DNA of 64,000 nt. Source: Gammaproteobacteria bacterium. Its GTDB lineage: Bacteria > Pseudomonadota > Gammaproteobacteria > Steroidobacterales > Steroidobacteraceae. Every line of letters begins with the position of its first letter. Within the stretch, counting starts at the first letter, position 1. This document shows positions 52,980 through 62,062 of this stretch, piece after piece. The translations under genes and the position numbers were made by a program. Below the pieces are notes generated by a model, which had not been told where the DNA came from, did not search any database, and saw only the letters and a program-made list of their open reading frames with translations. Location of the stretch: contig PKWJ01000035.1 of NCBI GenBank assembly GCA_003132025.1, forward strand, positions 37,069-101,068, in the 5' to 3' direction.

Positions 52980-55574
52980 ATGACGCGCAGTCGCCGTAGA
53001 AAATTGCAACGCATTCAATCGACTATACGCTCATCGGTACTCCGCTCCGGGATACCTGTTGCATCAGCGCTACTTGCGTCGCTGCACCCCGCGCTGGCCG
53101 ACGACGCCGCCGATGTCGGGTCCCTGCAAGAGGTTGTCGTCACCGCACAAAAGGTGATTGAGAATCTTCAGAACGTCCCGGTGGCCGTCGAGGTGCTCGA
53201 CAATCAGACCATCGCGCAGCTTGGCATCACCGGCCTCGACGACTACGTCAAGTTCTCGCCGAGCGTAGCCGAAGTGCGCAGTATCGGTCAGGGCGGCAAT
53301 GGCCAGCCCGGCGATTCGCACATCTACATCCGCGGCGTCGTGAGCGGCGGGGAAGGCATCCACTCGGGCTCGCAGCCGAGCGTCGGCACTTACTTCGACG
53401 AGCAGCCGGTCACGACGATCGACGGCACGCCCGACATGCATATCTATGACATCGAGCGCATTGAAGTGCTGGAGGGCCCGCAGGGGACCCTGTACGGGGC
53501 GAGTTCCGAGTCCGGTACCATCCGCATCATCAGCAACAAGCCGGACCCGAGCAAGTTCGCTGCCGGCTACGATGTTGACCTCAACAAGATCGAGCACGGC
53601 GGCACTGGCTGGGAACTCGAGGGTTTCGTCAACCTGCCCCTGTCGCCGATCGCGGCCATCCGCCTGGTCGGCTGGGATGAGCATGATGCCGGCTACATCA
53701 ACAATGTGACTGGCACCAACGCGGGTGCGTGCATCGTCAATGGTGTACGAACATTTCCGAACTGGAGCGGCCAGCAGAGCGGCTTCAACCCCGGCTATCC
53801 GAACACCGCGTATCCGTGCCCGACGCCGGGCGTAATCGGCGCTGGGGCCATCAGCAACGCCGCCTATGCCAAGAGCGATTACAACACGGCTGATACCCGC
53901 GGCGGCCGCATCGCCGGCAAGATCGACCTCGGCGACAGCTGGACCGTGACACCGACCTTTATGGGTCAGAATCTGACCACCGAAGGCTTCTTCGGCTACG
54001 ACCCCGCGGTCGGCCCGCTCGATGTCGCTCATTTCGGGCCTGAGAACTCCCAGGATTCCTGGACGCAGAGCGCCCTGACGATCGAAGGCAAGTTCAGCGA
54101 CTTCGACCTAGTCTACTCGGGCGGCTACATGAAGCGCGATACGCATTCGCTCGCGGACTACAGCGACTACTCAGAGTTCTACGATCGTGCGTACGGCTCG
54201 GGCGTCAACTGGATCGGCAACAATGGCCTGCCGATCATGCCGCAGGAACTGGTCTATACCAAAGGCTACTTCGAGAAATGGAGTCACGAGCTGCGGCTGA
54301 GCACGCCGGCCAATCTGCCCGTCAGGGCAACCGTCGGCCTATTCATCGAGCGCCAACTGCACGACATCTGGGAGCAGTACATCATGCCCGGGTTCGATTT
54401 CACGAACCCCTTAGGTGGTAATCCCAACGGCTTTGCGACTAATCTTTCCATCCCCGGATTCGATAACACGATCTGGCTCACCGACCAGCAGCGCGTCGAT
54501 CGGGACAAGGCAGCGTTCATCCAGGCGACCTGGGATATCACCTCGCAACTGTCGGTGAACGGCGGGCTTCGATACTACCAGTACGACAACTCGCTCGAAG
54601 GCTTCTATGGTTTCTCGGCCAACTATGACGCGCTCTCTGGCTTCAGCAGCGGCATGGCGAGCTGTTTCATGGGGGCCTCGACGCCCTATGCCCCCTGTAC
54701 CGACCTCAACAACACGGTCAAAGCCACCGGCACGGTGCCGCGCGCCAACGTGACCTACAAATTCACCCCCGAGGTGATGGCCTATGCGACTTTCTCAAGA
54801 GGCTTCAGGCCAGGCGGCGTCAACCGCACGGCGGAGAAAGGTATCGGACCTTACCAGGCCGACTATCTGACCAACTATGAGGTGGGCTGGAAGACGCAAT
54901 GGTTCGACAATCGGGTACGTTGGAACGGCGCGATATTCCGGGAAGACTGGAAGAACTTCCAGTTCTCGTTCCTCGGGCCCAACAGCCTCAACATCATCGA
55001 AAATGGTGGCAACGCGCGCATCACCGGCATCGAGAACGAGCTCCAGTGGGTGCCGGTCAAACCGTTGCGGCTCAGCGCCAACTTCACGTTCCTAGACCCG
55101 AAGCTCACCGAGAATTATTGCGGCTCACCAGGGGTGACGAACTGCCCGACCCAGGATACCCCGGAGCCTTTCCTGCCAGGTAATGTGCTCGTCGGGCCGC
55201 AGGCACCGGCTGGAACCAACCTGCCTATCACGCCGAAATTCAAGGGCAACTTCGTCGCCCGCTATAGCTTCACGACCGTAGACGGCTGGGCGCCGTACGG
55301 ACAGGCCTCATGGGTGTACCAGTCGCAGACCACGCCGCTGCTGCGCATCGATGAGGCGCAGATCATCGGCAACGTGCCTGCGTATGGTCTGGTCGATCTG
55401 GCCGCCGGCGTCGAGCGGGCCGGACTGACACTGCAGTTTATGGTGACCAACGTCGGCGACCGCCTGGCTCAGCTCACGCGCTTCACGCAGACCAATCCGG
55501 TGGTCGACAACCAGCCCTATATCATTCCGGCGCAGCCGCGCACCTTTGCCCTGAAAATTGCGCAGAGGTTCTAG
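52980..55574 (+). CDS. TonB-dependent outer-membrane receptor
   Basis: 864 residues. A long basic signal peptide (about 1-41, ALAD) is followed by the TonB-box-like LQEVVVTAQK and the plug domain (to about 200, with EVLEGPQGTLYGASSESGTIRI). The 22-strand barrel follows and ends in FALKIAQRF with terminal Phe. This is the catabolite-type receptor group common in sphingomonads and Steroidobacter-like bacteria. Ligand unknown. Ribosome site GAGGG before the ATG. TonB/ExbB/ExbD for this receptor are probably elsewhere, since the ones at 19-22 kb have an AgmX-type C-terminus. Confidence 0.93.
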   Translation: MTRSRRRKLQRIQSTIRSSVLRSGIPVASALLASLHPALADDAADVGSLQEVVVTAQKVIENLQNVPVAVEVLDNQTIAQLGITGLDDYVKFSPSVAEVRSIGQGGNGQPGDSHIYIRGVVSGGEGIHSGSQPSVGTYFDEQPVTTIDGTPDMHIYDIERIEVLEGPQGTLYGASSESGTIRIISNKPDPSKFAAGYDVDLNKIEHGGTGWELEGFVNLPLSPIAAIRLVGWDEHDAGYINNVTGTNAGACIVNGVRTFPNWSGQQSGFNPGYPNTAYPCPTPGVIGAGAISNAAYAKSDYNTADTRGGRIAGKIDLGDSWTVTPTFMGQNLTTEGFFGYDPAVGPLDVAHFGPENSQDSWTQSALTIEGKFSDFDLVYSGGYMKRDTHSLADYSDYSEFYDRAYGSGVNWIGNNGLPIMPQELVYTKGYFEKWSHELRLSTPANLPVRATVGLFIERQLHDIWEQYIMPGFDFTNPLGGNPNGFATNLSIPGFDNTIWLTDQQRVDRDKAAFIQATWDITSQLSVNGGLRYYQYDNSLEGFYGFSANYDALSGFSSGMASCFMGASTPYAPCTDLNNTVKATGTVPRANVTYKFTPEVMAYATFSRGFRPGGVNRTAEKGIGPYQADYLTNYEVGWKTQWFDNRVRWNGAIFREDWKNFQFSFLGPNSLNIIENGGNARITGIENELQWVPVKPLRLSANFTFLDPKLTENYCGSPGVTNCPTQDTPEPFLPGNVLVGPQAPAGTNLPITPKFKGNFVARYSFTTVDGWAPYGQASWVYQSQTTPLLRIDEAQIIGNVPAYGLVDLAAGVERAGLTLQFMVTNVGDRLAQLTRFTQTNPVVDNQPYIIPAQPRTFALKIAQRF

Positions 55575-55649
55575 ATTCTGGGCGAGGCGCGACACCGATA
55601 GCTTGCTTGGCGGCCGCAAGACTGCAATCGCCGGCGCGGCAGCGAAGTC

Positions 55650-56768
55650 CTATCCGCTGGGAAACACCGCCCGTTGCACCAGCCACACCAGTGCCACGGC
55701 CGCGATGACGGCCGACCCCCAAGGCATGATGGCTCGTCGATAGACAGCGCCGGAGCGTAGTGCGTAGACGATCGGCATGACGGTGAGCACCACGGCCAGC
55801 TGACCGGTTTCGATACCCAGGTTGAAAGCCAGCAGGCTCAGCAGCCGTGCACCTTGCGGCAGACCCATGTCGGACAGTACGGAAGCAAAACCAAACCCGT
55901 GCAGTAGCCCGAATGCAAACGCGATGCGGGCGCGGCTCTCGGTCACCAGCGGAAAGATATTGTTGAGTGCGGCGACGATGATCGAGGCCGCGATCACCGA
56001 CTCGGTGAGCCGGCTCGGCAGGCGCACCACATCCAGCGCCGCCAGCGACAGCGTGATCGAATGCGCGAGCGTGAACGCGGTGACCACTTTAAGGATGCTG
56101 AAGAACGCCGGGCGCACTCGCGCCACCGGCTCCCAATGACCGTTACGTCGCAGCAGCACCGCCGGCAACAACAGCGACAACAGGAACAGCAGATGATCGA
56201 TGCCGCTCCAGATGTGCCAGATGCCGGCCTGCAGGTACTCGACAAACGCCCGCCATCGCGACGGTGCATCCACGTTGAACAGCGCCGGCGCGGCGTTGCC
56301 GCCCAATACCGCGGTCTGCGCTTGCGCGCCGTCGGTCAGCGTCAGCAGTCCACGATGTGACGGGTCGATGCCATCCATCAGGCTGTAGCGGATGCTCAGC
56401 TGCTGCACGGCCAGCGGACAACGGGCGGTGAACGGCAGCCAGGCGTAGTTGCCATCGACGCGCTCATTGACCTCGAGCGCCTGAAAACTGAGCGCACAGC
56501 TGCTGTCCTGCGCGCCGATGGACAGATGCTGCGCGACGTATTGCATCAGTTGCGGTGCAGCGGCGCGCAGTTCACCCCAGGTGACCTTACCGTCGCGATT
56601 GGCATCGACGCCGATCGCGAGCTCCACGTCACGCACCGCCAGTTCGATCGAACCGCGCAGCTGCTGGCCGTGCACCTGCACCACCAGAAAACCGTTGCTG
56701 GCGATGTGCGCCTGGGCCAGCGGGCTGACCAGCAGCAGCAGGAGCGCGAGCGTTGCCGCGAGTCTCAT
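55650..56768 (-). CDS. HupE/UreJ-family membrane protein with an EF-hand in its exported N-terminal domain
   Basis: 372 residues: signal peptide (about 1-20, QAH, so the mature protein starts with His), a periplasmic domain (about 21-190) and a C-terminal membrane part with about six or seven helices (HupE/UreJ_2 type, with HIWSGIDHLLFLLSLL and FGLLHGFGFASVL). A textbook EF-hand occurs at 55-66 (DANRDGKVTWGE; Asp55, Asn57, Asp59, Thr63, Glu66), suggesting Ca2+ control. HupE/UreJ relatives move Ni2+ or Co2+, but this longer branch is not characterised. Overlaps the TPR gene by 4 nt (ATGA). Convergent with the receptor gene. Confidence 0.85.
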   Translation of the reverse strand: MRLAATLALLLLLVSPLAQAHIASNGFLVVQVHGQQLRGSIELAVRDVELAIGVDANRDGKVTWGELRAAAPQLMQYVAQHLSIGAQDSSCALSFQALEVNERVDGNYAWLPFTARCPLAVQQLSIRYSLMDGIDPSHRGLLTLTDGAQAQTAVLGGNAAPALFNVDAPSRWRAFVEYLQAGIWHIWSGIDHLLFLLSLLLPAVLLRRNGHWEPVARVRPAFFSILKVVTAFTLAHSITLSLAALDVVRLPSRLTESVIAASIIVAALNNIFPLVTESRARIAFAFGLLHGFGFASVLSDMGLPQGARLLSLLAFNLGIETGQLAVVLTVMPIVYALRSGAVYRRAIMPWGSAVIAAVALVWLVQRAVFPSG

Positions 56769-57955
56769 CGCAGCTCCTGGCGATAGGGCTCGAGCCGCAC
56801 ATCCTCGAGCTGCTGCTGTTGCATGAACAGCAGCGCCGGGCGCGCCGCGTCCGGGCGATGCGCGGCCTGCGCCGAGCGCAGCAATATCAGGAGGTCGTCC
56901 GGCTCGCGCTGGACGCGCCAATTCTCCTGCGCCGCGGCCAGCGCCGCCTCGGGCTGCTGCTCGATATCGAGCAGGAAGCGCGCCTGTTCGCGTCGATGCA
57001 CCGCCTCGCCGCGCTGCTGCTCGACATCAAACGCGGTCGCCAGCATGGCCCTCCCTAAGGCGCTGTCGCCCTGCCCCAGCAGCTGCTGGGCGACGACGAT
57101 ACGCAGCAGCATCGGTTCCATCGATTCGAAGCCAGCCAGCAGCTGCAGCGTCTCGGCCGCGCGCCGCTGCCGCAGCAGCAGATCGGCACACGCGGCTCGC
57201 ATATAGAAATCCTCGGGCGCCAGCTGCAGGCCTTCGCGAAACCAATGCTCGGCGGCCGCATCATCGCCCTGGCGCTCCGCCATCTCGCCGAGTTCGGAAT
57301 AACGCCAGGCACGCGCCTCAGGGGGCATTTCCTGCAGCGGCAGCGCGACCAGTGCGGCGTATGCCGACTGCAAGTGGCCGGTCAGCCCACGCAGGCTCTC
57401 CCGGCACAAGGCGTTGATCCCCGCATCGGCCTGCAGCGCCAGGCGGGCGCAGGAGGTCGCGGCTTCGTCGTAGCGGCCCAGGACCCGCAGAACCGTCGCG
57501 CGCGTGAGCCACGCCTGCGCATTATCCGGTTGCAGCTGCAGCGCCAGATCCAACTGCCGCAGCGCTGCATCGAAGGCGTGCCGGCTTTGCAGGATGGTTG
57601 CCTCCAGTACCAGTACTCCGGGCGGCACTGACGCTTGCCGTGTCCACGGCTGCAGCATGGCCTCCGCATATCCCAAGTAGCGCAGATCGCCGGTGGCGCG
57701 CGAGCGCGACACGTAGAACAGCGCCAGCGGCAGAGCAATATCCAGGCGCGAGCGCGACAGCTTGCGTGCCGGTCCGCTCTGGTGCCGCGCGCCTACCGGC
57801 AGCTCTGCCAGCACCTGCGCATCGCTGCCCGGCACACGCGGTTCCGACCAGGCGACACCGAGCTGCAACACGCCGGGCAGCAGCACACACCACAGCCGCC
57901 AATCCGACAGCCGTCCCCGAATCACTCGGGGACGGCTGGTGGTGATTGCGAACAT
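56765..57955 (-). CDS. Exported TPR protein of the DUF4331/HupE operon
   Basis: 396 residues. The N-terminus has a basic stretch and a hydrophobic segment (about 20-37, WSEP), probably a signal peptide. TPR-like helices cover about 110-290 (LDLALQLQPDNAQAWLTRA, AEHWFREGLQLAPEDF). Its first codons are built from a 13-bp inverted repeat (57908-57938), so the mRNA can fold strongly right after the start codon. It overlaps the HupE-like gene and is 9 nt after the poly-Ser lipoprotein gene. Confidence 0.78.
   Translation of the reverse strand: MFAITTSRPRVIRGRLSDWRLWCVLLPGVLQLGVAWSEPRVPGSDAQVLAELPVGARHQSGPARKLSRSRLDIALPLALFYVSRSRATGDLRYLGYAEAMLQPWTRQASVPPGVLVLEATILQSRHAFDAALRQLDLALQLQPDNAQAWLTRATVLRVLGRYDEAATSCARLALQADAGINALCRESLRGLTGHLQSAYAALVALPLQEMPPEARAWRYSELGEMAERQGDDAAAEHWFREGLQLAPEDFYMRAACADLLLRQRRAAETLQLLAGFESMEPMLLRIVVAQQLLGQGDSALGRAMLATAFDVEQQRGEAVHRREQARFLLDIEQQPEAALAAAQENWRVQREPDDLLILLRSAQAAHRPDAARPALLFMQQQQLEDVRLEPYRQELR
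57908..57938. repeat. 13-bp perfect inverted repeat inside the TPR gene start (REP-like)
   Basis: CAGCCGTCCCCGA and its exact complement TCGGGGACGGCTG enclose a 5-base loop; positions 57908-57920 and 57926-57938. It lies in codons 6-16 of the TPR gene. Perfect short palindromes with CCCCGA/TCGGGG cores resemble REP elements associated with REP-associated tyrosine transposases in gammaproteobacteria, but a single copy in this window cannot prove that. Confidence 0.6.
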
Positions 57956-57964
57956 CAGCCGCGC

Positions 57965-58264
57965 TCACATCGCGTCGATGACGATCGCTTGAGTCGTGTC
58001 GCTGGTATCGGTCAGCGTCAGCGCACCGTCATTGACCTGGAACGGTGAGCTGGTTTCCGAGGTCTGCTGCGCCATGGCCAGCACCTGGGCAGTGTCCAGC
58101 TGCTGCATCATTGATCCACCCCCTGATGAGGATGAGGACGATGATGACGATGATGACGAAGACGACGATGACGACATCGCGGTGGAATGACTGCCGCCGC
58201 CACAGGCGCTCAGGGCTGCCCCCGCCAGTGCGGCAGCAGCTATGAGGCTGGTTTTACGTTTCAT
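57965..58264 (-). CDS. Small poly-serine lipoprotein
   Basis: 99 residues. Lipobox ALSAC (Cys21) after a basic signal peptide (MKRKTSLIAA). Next is a run of 17 serines (residues 31-47) followed by GGGS, and a short C-terminal domain (about 52-99, QLDTAQVLAMAQQTSETSSPF). The serine linker separates the anchor from the domain, probably to reach across the periplasm or outward. It is 12 nt after the DUF4331 gene and precedes the TPR gene. No known family. Confidence 0.8.
   Translation of the reverse strand: MKRKTSLIAAAALAGAALSACGGGSHSTAMSSSSSSSSSSSSSSSSSGGGSMMQQLDTAQVLAMAQQTSETSSPFQVNDGALTLTDTSDTTQAIVIDAM
58124..58174. repeat. Serine-codon microsatellite
   Basis: 17 consecutive Ser codons (mixed TCA, TCG, TCC, TCT) read on the minus strand; on the plus strand a GAT/GAC/GAG-type triplet tract. 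The imperfect repeat may vary in length between strains by slippage without shifting the frame. Confidence 0.7.
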
Positions 58265-58276
58265 GCTCAATACCCC

Positions 58277-59824
58277 TTAATCGTTGGCGCTGGTCGGAGA
58301 ACCAGCGAGCGCGGTGTTCAGATAGGGGAACGCCGGCAGGTAATTCGCCGGAACCGGCTCGACGCCGTCGGTGTAGTGCAACTGACGCGACGCATCCGAA
58401 CTGGGGTCCGGGTCCGTTGCGCTGCCGTCGAACGGCGTCAGCAGGATGCCCATCGCGACCCGCAACGTGATGGTCACCACATCGTCGATTGGGCGACGGC
58501 CATTGGGAAAGCCCGAGGTATCGCCGCCCAAAACACCCAGATCGTTCTGCGAAGCCAGAGCCGTGACAGCCGTGCTGGTGTTCAACCGTAACTCTTCGGC
58601 AGCGCTTGGCTTCTGTGGCTGGTTCAATCCGGAGACACCGGTCAGGAATACTGCTTCCAGATCGGTGCGCGGATAAACATTGGGTGCCAGGACCCCTGCG
58701 GAACCGAACAACGCCTGCAGCAACACCGGCAGCGACGGATTGGTGACATAGTCGGCGAACTGCGCGTCGTTTACCGGCAGAGAGGCATTGAACCGATCCT
58801 TATCGGGCAGCCCGATCACCAGCTCGTTCACCAGCGGCATCCCCAGGCGCGACACCTGGTTCCAGGCACCGCCCTCAACCGAAGGGCCGGTCGGAGTGGT
58901 CACCGGTCCAACGCTGGCCGTGCTCTTGCTGCTCTGCGGCTGCGGGTTCAGCACCGCCTCCTGACGCAGGCTGGCGGTGCTCCAGCCGCCGATGACCGGA
59001 TCAGTGCCGGCGGTGAGGCATGCGGCCGGCACTTCCAGCGCCAGCGAGGTGACGTTATAGCCGGCGAGCGAATTGGGTGCGAGCTGCCGGGCATTGACGC
59101 CCATTGGCGCCAACTCTTGCACCGGGTACTTTATGTTCACCAGATCGAAAGTCTCGCCAAGATTCACTACAAAGCCGTCCTGACGCTGGCCAACGAACAC
59201 ACGCCCGGGTTGGTTACAGCCCGGAATGGTGATGGTATGAATAAAACTGGCGGCGTAGGCGGCGTAATTTGGGATCGACTTGGCACCGATGTTGTCCAGA
59301 GGTTTGTAGAAATGCGCGCTGCCGGTGGTGGCATCTGTAATCGCTTGCGCCGTGCCAGTGCGGCGATTGCCGCGCACCAGCGTCAAGGTGTAGCTCTCAA
59401 TGACGTTTTGGCCGTCGTTGTTGGTGGTACTGATCGGGGCAATGTTGGTCAGGGGTACCGGAATCGACTTCGTGCCCGCCATGACCGTCAGCCCGTAGTC
59501 GTATGTCGTAAAGCGGAATTGAAACGTGAGGTCCTCGGCGCCGTCGCCGTTATTGTCGATCGATATTTCGTACAGCGCATTCGGGTCCATCGTGTAATAG
59601 TTCGGACCGCCCTGCGGATTCTCGAACGGCTGGTAGTTGGCGATCAGGGTGACATAGCCGGTGCGGCCGGCCTCGTAACTGTTGAACATGTAGAAATCGG
59701 TTCCGTCCACTTTGGGACGGGTGGTGATGAACGGCGCCTCGCGGTGACTGGAAGCGAGGGCCGTGCCCGCGATGGCGCAGGCGATGGCCCCTGCCACGAT
59801 GCGATGCCAGACATGGGAATGCAT
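58277..59824 (-). CDS. Exported DUF4331-family protein
   Basis: 515 residues with a signal peptide (about 1-24, ALASS). The family start SSHREAPFITTRPKVDGTDFYMFNSYE is clear, and the mature protein begins with SHREAP. Repeated beta-rich segments follow. GGAGG 10 nt before the ATG. First gene of a four-gene unit DUF4331, poly-Ser lipoprotein, TPR, HupE-like (gaps of 12 and 9 nt, then a 4-nt overlap). DUF4331 proteins are exported and of unknown function. The HREAP motif near the mature N-terminus may bind metal. Confidence 0.88.
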   Translation of the reverse strand: MHSHVWHRIVAGAIACAIAGTALASSHREAPFITTRPKVDGTDFYMFNSYEAGRTGYVTLIANYQPFENPQGGPNYYTMDPNALYEISIDNNGDGAEDLTFQFRFTTYDYGLTVMAGTKSIPVPLTNIAPISTTNNDGQNVIESYTLTLVRGNRRTGTAQAITDATTGSAHFYKPLDNIGAKSIPNYAAYAASFIHTITIPGCNQPGRVFVGQRQDGFVVNLGETFDLVNIKYPVQELAPMGVNARQLAPNSLAGYNVTSLALEVPAACLTAGTDPVIGGWSTASLRQEAVLNPQPQSSKSTASVGPVTTPTGPSVEGGAWNQVSRLGMPLVNELVIGLPDKDRFNASLPVNDAQFADYVTNPSLPVLLQALFGSAGVLAPNVYPRTDLEAVFLTGVSGLNQPQKPSAAEELRLNTSTAVTALASQNDLGVLGGDTSGFPNGRRPIDDVVTITLRVAMGILLTPFDGSATDPDPSSDASRQLHYTDGVEPVPANYLPAFPYLNTALAGSPTSAND

Positions 59825-59954
59825 AAGCGGATACCTCCGGATGACGGAAACGCGACACCTGCGGTGCCATTAGTTGTTCGCCTATGTATACGAATGACCG
59901 CCGCGGTCGGATGCATCGACGCGGCAGCTCAATCGCCGGCGAGTGCCGGCGCGA

Positions 59955-60845
59955 CTACGGCAGTTGGCGTTCCTGGCCGGCGTCCTGAGCCGACAGCTGC
60001 GAGATGGCCGACCAGTCCATGGCTTCCCCACCACGGGCCACCAGTGTCAGGAAACGGTCGCGCAACAGGCTGGCCAGTGGCATCGGCACCTGCAGCTCCT
60101 CCGCCGCCGCCAGCGTGAGGCGAATATCCTTCAGTCCCAGGGGTGCAGCGAAGCCTGCGGGCTCGAAGTTCCGCTCCACGATCAGGCCACCATAGATCTT
60201 ATAGAGCGGTACATTGAACAGTGTCGACGTCAGCAGATCCAGGTAACTGCGCTGGTCGATCCGCGCCTTGCCAATCAATGCCATAGCCTCGCCCAGCGCT
60301 TCGATCACCGATGCGATCAGAAAATTGCCGCTGAGCTTCACCAGATTGGCGGCGCTCGGCTCATCACCCAGATTGAAGACCCGTTGACCGATGGCTGAAA
60401 ACAGCGGGGCGCACGCATCGACCGCAGCGCGCGCACCCGCGGCCACAATGAACAGCTGCGCCGCCGCTGCAGCTTCCGGCCGGCCGAACACGGGCGCCGC
60501 GATGAAGCGTTGCCCGGCGGCGGTGTGGGCCGCGCTCAGCCGCGCCGATAGCGCCACGCTGATGGTGCTCATGCTGATGTGCATCCCACCGCTGGCCACA
60601 CTGGCCAGCACGCCGCCATCGTCGAACGCCACGCTGTCCACCGCCTCATCGTTGGCCAGCATCGTGATGATGGCGTCACCGCGACAGGCATCCGCTACGG
60701 AAGCGGCGACCCGAGCCCCGAGCGCCGACAGTGCCCGGGCCTTGTCGGGACTGCGGTTGTAGACCGTGACCTCGTGCCCGGCCTTGAGCAGATTGGCGGC
60801 CATGGCTGCACCCATGCGACCCAGGCCGATGAATCCCACTTTCAT
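59955..60845 (-). CDS. NAD(P)-dependent beta-hydroxyacid dehydrogenase family protein
   Basis: 296 residues. The N-terminal Rossmann motif GFIGLGRMGAAMA binds the cofactor; the catalytic Lys170 is in NLVKLSGNF. YNRSPDKARAL has Arg31 after the second strand, which favours NADP(H). This is the 3-hydroxyisobutyrate/ glyoxylate-succinate semialdehyde reductase superfamily; exact substrate not assignable. ATG 60845 is fixed by AAGGAG 8 nt upstream. 27 nt after the glutathione peroxidase gene on the same strand, so cotranscription is likely. Confidence 0.88.
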   Translation of the reverse strand: MKVGFIGLGRMGAAMAANLLKAGHEVTVYNRSPDKARALSALGARVAASVADACRGDAIITMLANDEAVDSVAFDDGGVLASVASGGMHISMSTISVALSARLSAAHTAAGQRFIAAPVFGRPEAAAAAQLFIVAAGARAAVDACAPLFSAIGQRVFNLGDEPSAANLVKLSGNFLIASVIEALGEAMALIGKARIDQRSYLDLLTSTLFNVPLYKIYGGLIVERNFEPAGFAAPLGLKDIRLTLAAAEELQVPMPLASLLRDRFLTLVARGGEAMDWSAISQLSAQDAGQERQLP

Positions 60846-60872
60846 GATTACGGCTCCTTGCGCCTGAGGCAT

Positions 60873-61352
60873 TCAGCCCAGCAGCGCGGCAACGTCAGGC
60901 TCTATCGATTCGGGCTTGTCTACCGAGCCGTAGCGCCTGAGCACCAGCCCCTGCCGGTCGATCAGAAACTTGGTGAAATTCCACTTGATGGCCTGGCTGC
61001 GCAGGATTCCCGGCTGCTGCTGCTTCAGATACCGGTACAGGGGATGCGTGTGCGCACCGTTGACTTCGATCTTGGCAAACATCGGAAACGTCACATCGTA
61101 GGTCTGGGTGCAGAAACGCCTGATCTCGTCCTCGTCACCAGGCTCCTGCTGGCCGAATTGATCGCAGGGAAAGCCCAGTACGCTGAATCCGCGCTGATGA
61201 AACTTGCGGTACAAGGACTGAAGTCCGGCATATTGCGGCGTGAAGCCGCACTTGCTGGCCACGTTGACGATCAATATGACCTGCTGGCGATAGTCGGTGA
61301 GGCTCTGCTCGGTACCGTCGATGGTCCTGACGGTGAATCCATACACGTCCAC
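60873..61352 (-). CDS. Glutathione peroxidase family (Cys type)
   Basis: 159 residues. The peroxidatic residue is Cys35 in NVASKCGFTPQY; FPCDQFGQQEPG supplies Gln and the second Cys, and KWNFTKFL the Trp/Asn of the active site. Reduces hydroperoxides with thioredoxin or glutathione. The start GTG at 61352 gives the usual VYGFTVRTIDG beginning; a longer frame from 61433 overlaps the thioredoxin-like gene and is not convincing. 13 nt after the thioredoxin-like gene, which suggests a joint redox function. Confidence 0.88.
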   Translation of the reverse strand: MDVYGFTVRTIDGTEQSLTDYRQQVILIVNVASKCGFTPQYAGLQSLYRKFHQRGFSVLGFPCDQFGQQEPGDEDEIRRFCTQTYDVTFPMFAKIEVNGAHTHPLYRYLKQQQPGILRSQAIKWNFTKFLIDRQGLVLRRYGSVDKPESIEPDVAALLG

Positions 61353-61365
61353 GACAGACGCGGCG

Positions 61366-61821
61366 TCAGTTCGCCGCGGCCACGTGGCTCGACAGGAAAT
61401 CGTAGATGCCGGTCTGGCCCATCCTGCGCGCATTGGCCAGTTCGCCGGCTTTGCTGGAATACACGATCTGGTTGTCGGCGCTCAGTACCACCACGGCAGG
61501 AATTCCCTTCTGGATCGGATTACCGTATTGATTGGCGACGTCGAGGTTCTTGTCGAAGCGGCCGACGTCGATCTTCACCACCTGGAAACGCCCGGCGATC
61601 AGCGCACGACTGCTGCCGTTGAGTGCCTTGTCCAGTTCGCGGCAATCGGGACACCAGTTGGCGCCGAACACCAGCAGCACGTCGCTTCGATTCGACTGCG
61701 CCGCGACCAGCGCGCGCCGCAGGTCCGCCGCCGCGTTCGCATGCTCGTCGTAAGGCAGCTCGGCCGCCTGCAAGGCAAACGCCAGCGCCGCGGTTACCAT
61801 CGATGCCAGCACGCGATTCAT
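61366..61821 (-). CDS. Exported thioredoxin-family protein
   Basis: 151 residues. Signal peptide (about 1-20, ALQAAE) and a thioredoxin fold with FGANWCPDCREL (Cys57, Cys60). CPDC is the pair typical of DUF255/TlpA-like or thioredoxin_7 proteins. KGIPAVVVL carries the cis-Pro loop. Just upstream of glutathione peroxidase, so the protein may reduce the peroxidase or its substrates, although the peroxidase itself has no clear signal peptide. Confidence 0.85.
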   Translation of the reverse strand: MNRVLASMVTAALAFALQAAELPYDEHANAAADLRRALVAAQSNRSDVLLVFGANWCPDCRELDKALNGSSRALIAGRFQVVKIDVGRFDKNLDVANQYGNPIQKGIPAVVVLSADNQIVYSSKAGELANARRMGQTGIYDFLSSHVAAAN

Positions 61822-62062
61822 GACCCGCTCCTCCAGATGCTGCGGCTACTGTGCTCACTCCAGATACGCCCGTCAACGCCGCGACCTGGCTGCCCGAAGC
61901 CGACCCCAGGACCGCTCCAGGGCGAGCCCCAGCGCCGCCACCGGCCTGAGATTTGCGGCCGGGCCCGCGCGGGCGCTAGGATCCACCTGCGAAAGCAGTA
62001 ACGGCCGTATTCGGGCCGAGCAATACCATTAAAAAACGCTATCGGATCAGGGAGAAACGGCT
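61822..62062. promoter_or_regulatory. Divergent region between thioredoxin-like and YIP1 genes
   Basis: 241 bases that must hold the promoters for both directions. On the plus strand a weak TTGCGG, 18 nt, TAGGAT pair is visible upstream of the YIP1 gene. GGGAG before the GTG at 62063 is the ribosome site. No strong hairpin or operator seen. Confidence 0.3.
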
